A stretch of DNA of 16,590 nt from positions 1 through 16,590 of the forward strand of contig URDW01000028.1 of NCBI GenBank assembly GCA_900546735.1, given 5' to 3'. Below, in pieces: positions 14,235 to 16,590 of this stretch. The first letter of the stretch is position 1. Every line of letters begins with the position of its first letter. The position numbers were made by a program, and so were the translations under genes. The notes under the pieces were generated by a model that was not told the DNA's origin, ran no database searches, and was given only the letters and a program-made list of their open reading frames with translations. This stretch comes from an uncultured Oscillospiraceae bacterium. Its GTDB lineage: Bacteria; Bacillota; Clostridia; Oscillospirales; Acutalibacteraceae.

Positions 14235-16226
14235 GTGCCAGGGAAACAAAGCAAAAAGAAGTACGGGAACGAAAGCATAAAGGCTTTAAAGGGCGCTGAC
14301 CGCGTGCGCAAAAGGCCTGCAGTCATCTTTGGCTCCAATGATCTGGACGGCTGCGAGCACGCGGCGTTTGAGATCGTTTCGAACTCGATCGACGAAGCGC
14401 GTGAGGGTTACGGCAACCGGATCGTTGTTACACGCTTTGCCGACCATTCGATCGAGGTGCAGGACTTCGGCCGCGGTATTCCGGTCGATTTTAATAAAAA
14501 TGAAAACTGCTACAACTGGGAACTTCTGTTCTGTGAGCTTTATGCCGGCGGCAAGTATGATACGGACGGCGGCAATAACTACGAGTATTCGCTGGGCCTG
14601 AACGGCCTTGGTCTGTGTGCAACGCAGTATGCTTCCGAGTATATGGAGGCCGAGATCCATACAGAGGGCTATAAGTACACGCTGTCTTTCCGCCGCGGCG
14701 AAAATGTCGGCGGCCTGCATAAGGAGCCGTATGACAAAAAGGACACCGGTACGCGCATTCGCTGGAAACCCGACATTGAAGTGTTTACGGATATTGCAAT
14801 CCCGGTCGACTATTTTAAGGACATGCTGCACCGTCAGGCGGCCATCAACGGCGGCGTGCGCTTTATATTCAAAAACCAGACCGGGGCAAACAAGTTTGAA
14901 ACAACAGAGTTTTGCTACCCGAACGGCATTTTGGACTACGCCTCCGAAATTGCCGGCGAAGACACGCTGACCCCGGTGCAGTTCTGGCAGTGTGAACGCA
15001 CGGGGCGCGATCGTGCCGATCTGCCGGAATACCGCATTAAAATCAATGCGGCGCTGTGTTTTTCTGCCAAAAAGGTCTGCAAAGAATACTACCATAACTC
15101 CAGCTATCTGGAGCATGGCGGCGCGCCGGACAAGGCGTTTCGCAGTGCGTTTGTCTCGCAGATCAACAGTTATCTGAAGCAAAATAATAAATATAATAAA
15201 ACCGATTCGCAGATCACCGCGCAGGATGTGGAAGACTGCCTGATCTTAGTCGTTTCGTCTTTTTCCACACAGACCTCTTATGAAAACCAGACGAAAAAGG
15301 CCATTACGAACAAAGGCATTCAGGATGCCATGACCGACTTTTTCAAAAAGCAGCTGGAAATCTATTTTATCGAAAATAAAATGGATGCGGAGAAGATCGC
15401 TAACCAGGTCCTGATCAACATGCGTTCGCGTGTCAAAGCGGAAAATACGCGCAAAACGCTGAAAAGCACCCTGCAGTCCAAGGTGGACATGACCAACCGC
15501 GTGCAAAAGTTTGTGGACTGCCGCAGCAAAGATGTAAACGAACGCGAAATCTTTATTGTGGAGGGCGACTCTGCACTCGGCGCCTGTAAACAGGCCAGAA
15601 ATGCTGATTTCCAGGCCATTATTCCGATCCGCGGTAAAATTCTGAATTGCCTGAAGTCGGAATACGACAAAATCTTTAAAAACGATATCATCACCGATCT
15701 CATCAAGGTGCTTGGCTGTGGGGTAGAGGTCAGATCCAAAGTGGCGAAGGACATTGCCAGCTTTGACATGGACAACCTGCGCTGGAACAAGGTGCTTATC
15801 TGTACGGATGCCGATGTAGACGGCTTTCATATCCGCACCATGGTGCTGACCATGATCTATCGCCTCATGCCGGAGCTCATCAAGCAGAACAAGGTCTATA
15901 TTGCAGAATCTCCGCTTTATGAGGTGCACTGTAAAGACAACGTCTATTTCGCTTATAATGAGCAGGAGATGGATGCGATCAAGGCAGAGATCGGCGACCA
16001 GAAATACACGGTGCAGCGCTCCAAAGGTCTTGGTGAAAACGACGCCGACATGATGAGCCTGACAACGATGAATCCGAAAACAAGGCGTCTGATCCGTGTT
16101 ACTGCGGAAGAAGCTGAAAAAACAGCGCAGATCTTTGACCTGCTCTTGGGCGACAATCTCGATGGCCGAAAAGAGTACATTGCCGACTACGGTTATATGT
16201 ACCTGGACGCGGCAGACGTCAGTTAA
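14235..16226 (+). CDS. Divergent type IIA topoisomerase, B subunit (GyrB/ParE-like)
   Basis: ATPase and TOPRIM subunit of a type IIA topoisomerase; it pairs with the A-type subunit that follows to pass one DNA duplex through another. With the GTG start the protein has 663 residues, a ParE-like length without the E. coli GyrB insertion. GHKL ATPase motifs: EIVSNSIDEA (46-55, Mg ligand N50), QDFGRGIPV (76-84, D77), LYAGGKYDTD (102-111), GLNGLG (121-126), and the QTK loop with K354. TOPRIM motifs: EGDSA (443-447), PIRGKILN (464-471), DADVDG (525-530) and QRSKGLGE (594-601). Catalytic residues are kept, but several usually fixed neighbours are changed: Ser for Asp before N50, Phe in D-F-G-R-G, Asn for His in GLHGVG, and Leu for Gly after EGDSA. 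It is likely a third topoisomerase or a lineage-specific topo IV. I give no symbol because gyrB versus parE cannot be settled here. Confidence 0.93.
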   Translation: MPGKQSKKKYGNESIKALKGADRVRKRPAVIFGSNDLDGCEHAAFEIVSNSIDEAREGYGNRIVVTRFADHSIEVQDFGRGIPVDFNKNENCYNWELLFCELYAGGKYDTDGGNNYEYSLGLNGLGLCATQYASEYMEAEIHTEGYKYTLSFRRGENVGGLHKEPYDKKDTGTRIRWKPDIEVFTDIAIPVDYFKDMLHRQAAINGGVRFIFKNQTGANKFETTEFCYPNGILDYASEIAGEDTLTPVQFWQCERTGRDRADLPEYRIKINAALCFSAKKVCKEYYHNSSYLEHGGAPDKAFRSAFVSQINSYLKQNNKYNKTDSQITAQDVEDCLILVVSSFSTQTSYENQTKKAITNKGIQDAMTDFFKKQLEIYFIENKMDAEKIANQVLINMRSRVKAENTRKTLKSTLQSKVDMTNRVQKFVDCRSKDVNEREIFIVEGDSALGACKQARNADFQAIIPIRGKILNCLKSEYDKIFKNDIITDLIKVLGCGVEVRSKVAKDIASFDMDNLRWNKVLICTDADVDGFHIRTMVLTMIYRLMPELIKQNKVYIAESPLYEVHCKDNVYFAYNEQEMDAIKAEIGDQKYTVQRSKGLGENDADMMSLTTMNPKTRRLIRVTAEEAEKTAQIFDLLLGDNLDGRKEYIADYGYMYLDAADVS

Positions 16227-16238
16227 GGAGGGGAGAAC

Positions 16239-16550
16239 GTGGCAAAACGAAAAAGTGCAAAGCCGCAGAAAGCAGACGGCGGTCTCGGCGAAAATGTGCA
16301 TATTGAAGGCGCCGGCACGGTCGTGAACGAGGCGGTTACCGACATTTTGAAAAACAATTTCATGCCGTACGCCATGAGCGTTATCCTGTCGCGTGCCATT
16401 CCGGAGATCGACGGCTTTAAACCCAGTCACCGCAAGCTGCTCTATACGATGTATCAGATGAACCTGCTGACCGGTGCGCGCGTCAAAAGTGCAAACATTG
16501 TCGGCCGTACGATGCAGCTGAACCCGCACGGCGACGCATCTATTTATGAG
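16239..16550 (+). CDS. Type IIA topoisomerase, A subunit (GyrA/ParC-like), 3' truncated
   Basis: N-terminal 104 residues of the DNA-breaking subunit. After a basic, disordered-looking leader (1-20) it shows NFMPYAMSVILSRAIPEIDG (40-59) and KPSHRKLLYTMY (61-72), the standard opening of GyrA/ParC. Then come SANIVGRTMQLNPHGDASIYE (84-104), the helix-4 quinolone-resistance region. The catalytic tyrosine would lie further on and is absent, because the contig joins adapter at 16551; the apparent ending LSLIHI is adapter translation. Start is GTG 16239 behind AAGGAGGGG (16225-16233), 12 bases after the B-subunit stop. A100 and E104 stand where E. coli GyrA has S83 and D87, and N95 replaces the usual histidine of HPHGD. 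Coupled with the B subunit as one heterotetramer. Confidence 0.93.
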
Positions 16551-16590
16551 CTGTCTCTTATACACATCTGACGCTGCCGACGACTTAATA
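16551..16590 (-). other. Nextera/Tn5 sequencing adapter plus index bases (contaminant)
   Basis: 16551-16569 is the reverse complement of the Tn5 mosaic end (CTGTCTCTTATACACATCT), followed by GACGCTGCCGACGA (16570-16583), the reverse complement of the read-1 adapter. The remaining CTTAATA (16584-16590) reads TATTAAG on the other strand, as expected for the end of an i5 index. Not genomic. Confidence 0.98.

Noticed and set aside
15246-16565. 439-codon minus-strand frame opposite the topoisomerase genes
   Set aside because: It begins in the adapter (MYKRQ) and is antisense to both topoisomerase genes.
1-16590. 36-bp perfect terminal inverted repeats suggesting a large composite transposon
   Set aside because: The repeats are Nextera adapter containing the engineered Tn5 mosaic end; there is no transposase gene inside and the cargo is ordinary chromosome.

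Overview
The window is a 16.6-kb assembled contig, most likely from an uncultured or newly assembled member of the Clostridia (my guess is Oscillospirales/Ruminococcaceae). The grounds are the tilS-hpt-ftsH gene order, RNase J, family I pyrophosphatase, GC-leaning but lysine-rich coding sequence, and strong Shine-Dalgarno sites with sigma70/sigmaA-type promoters. The genus cannot be told from the window. Both ends are synthetic: positions 1-36 and 16551-16590 are Illumina Nextera (Tn5) read-1-side adapter plus a few index bases, so biological sequence runs only from 37 to 16550 and the first and last genes are cut artificially.

Left block (37-5955, plus strand), tightly packed: the C-terminal part of a GH38 alpha-mannosidase, a small unknown membrane protein, family I inorganic pyrophosphatase (ppa), and CCA tRNA nucleotidyltransferase with an HD domain. 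Next, behind its own good promoter inside the end of the CCA gene, comes a three-gene unit joined by 4-nt overlaps: an N-acetylneuraminate lyase-like aldolase, a single-pass membrane protein of unknown function, and a GNAT-like acyltransferase-domain protein. It ends at a hairpin (5964-5990) shared with the convergent rnhA.

Middle (6009-8406): rnhA (RNase HI, minus strand) and the RNase J gene (plus strand) diverge from a 187-bp gap holding two back-to-back consensus promoters. The RNase J transcript probably continues through rplI (ribosomal protein bL9) and dnaB (replicative helicase), then tilS (tRNA-Ile lysidine synthase), hpt (hypoxanthine phosphoribosyltransferase) and ftsH (membrane AAA+ protease). 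This is a housekeeping operon of RNA turnover, translation, replication and purine salvage. It is closed by a strong intrinsic terminator at 14106-14142. A possible internal promoter lies in the AT-rich 3' part of tilS.

Right block (14173-16550): a fresh promoter drives a divergent type IIA topoisomerase pair, a GyrB/ParE-like ATPase subunit and a GyrA/ParC-like subunit cut off at the adapter. Both start at GTG behind strong ribosome binding sites, and both differ from canonical gyrase/topo IV at several conserved positions. This pair and the unknown membrane/acyltransferase unit are the most interesting biology here. I saw no tRNA, rRNA, CRISPR, insertion sequence or phage gene, and no defence system. 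No gene-free stretch exceeds 187 bases.
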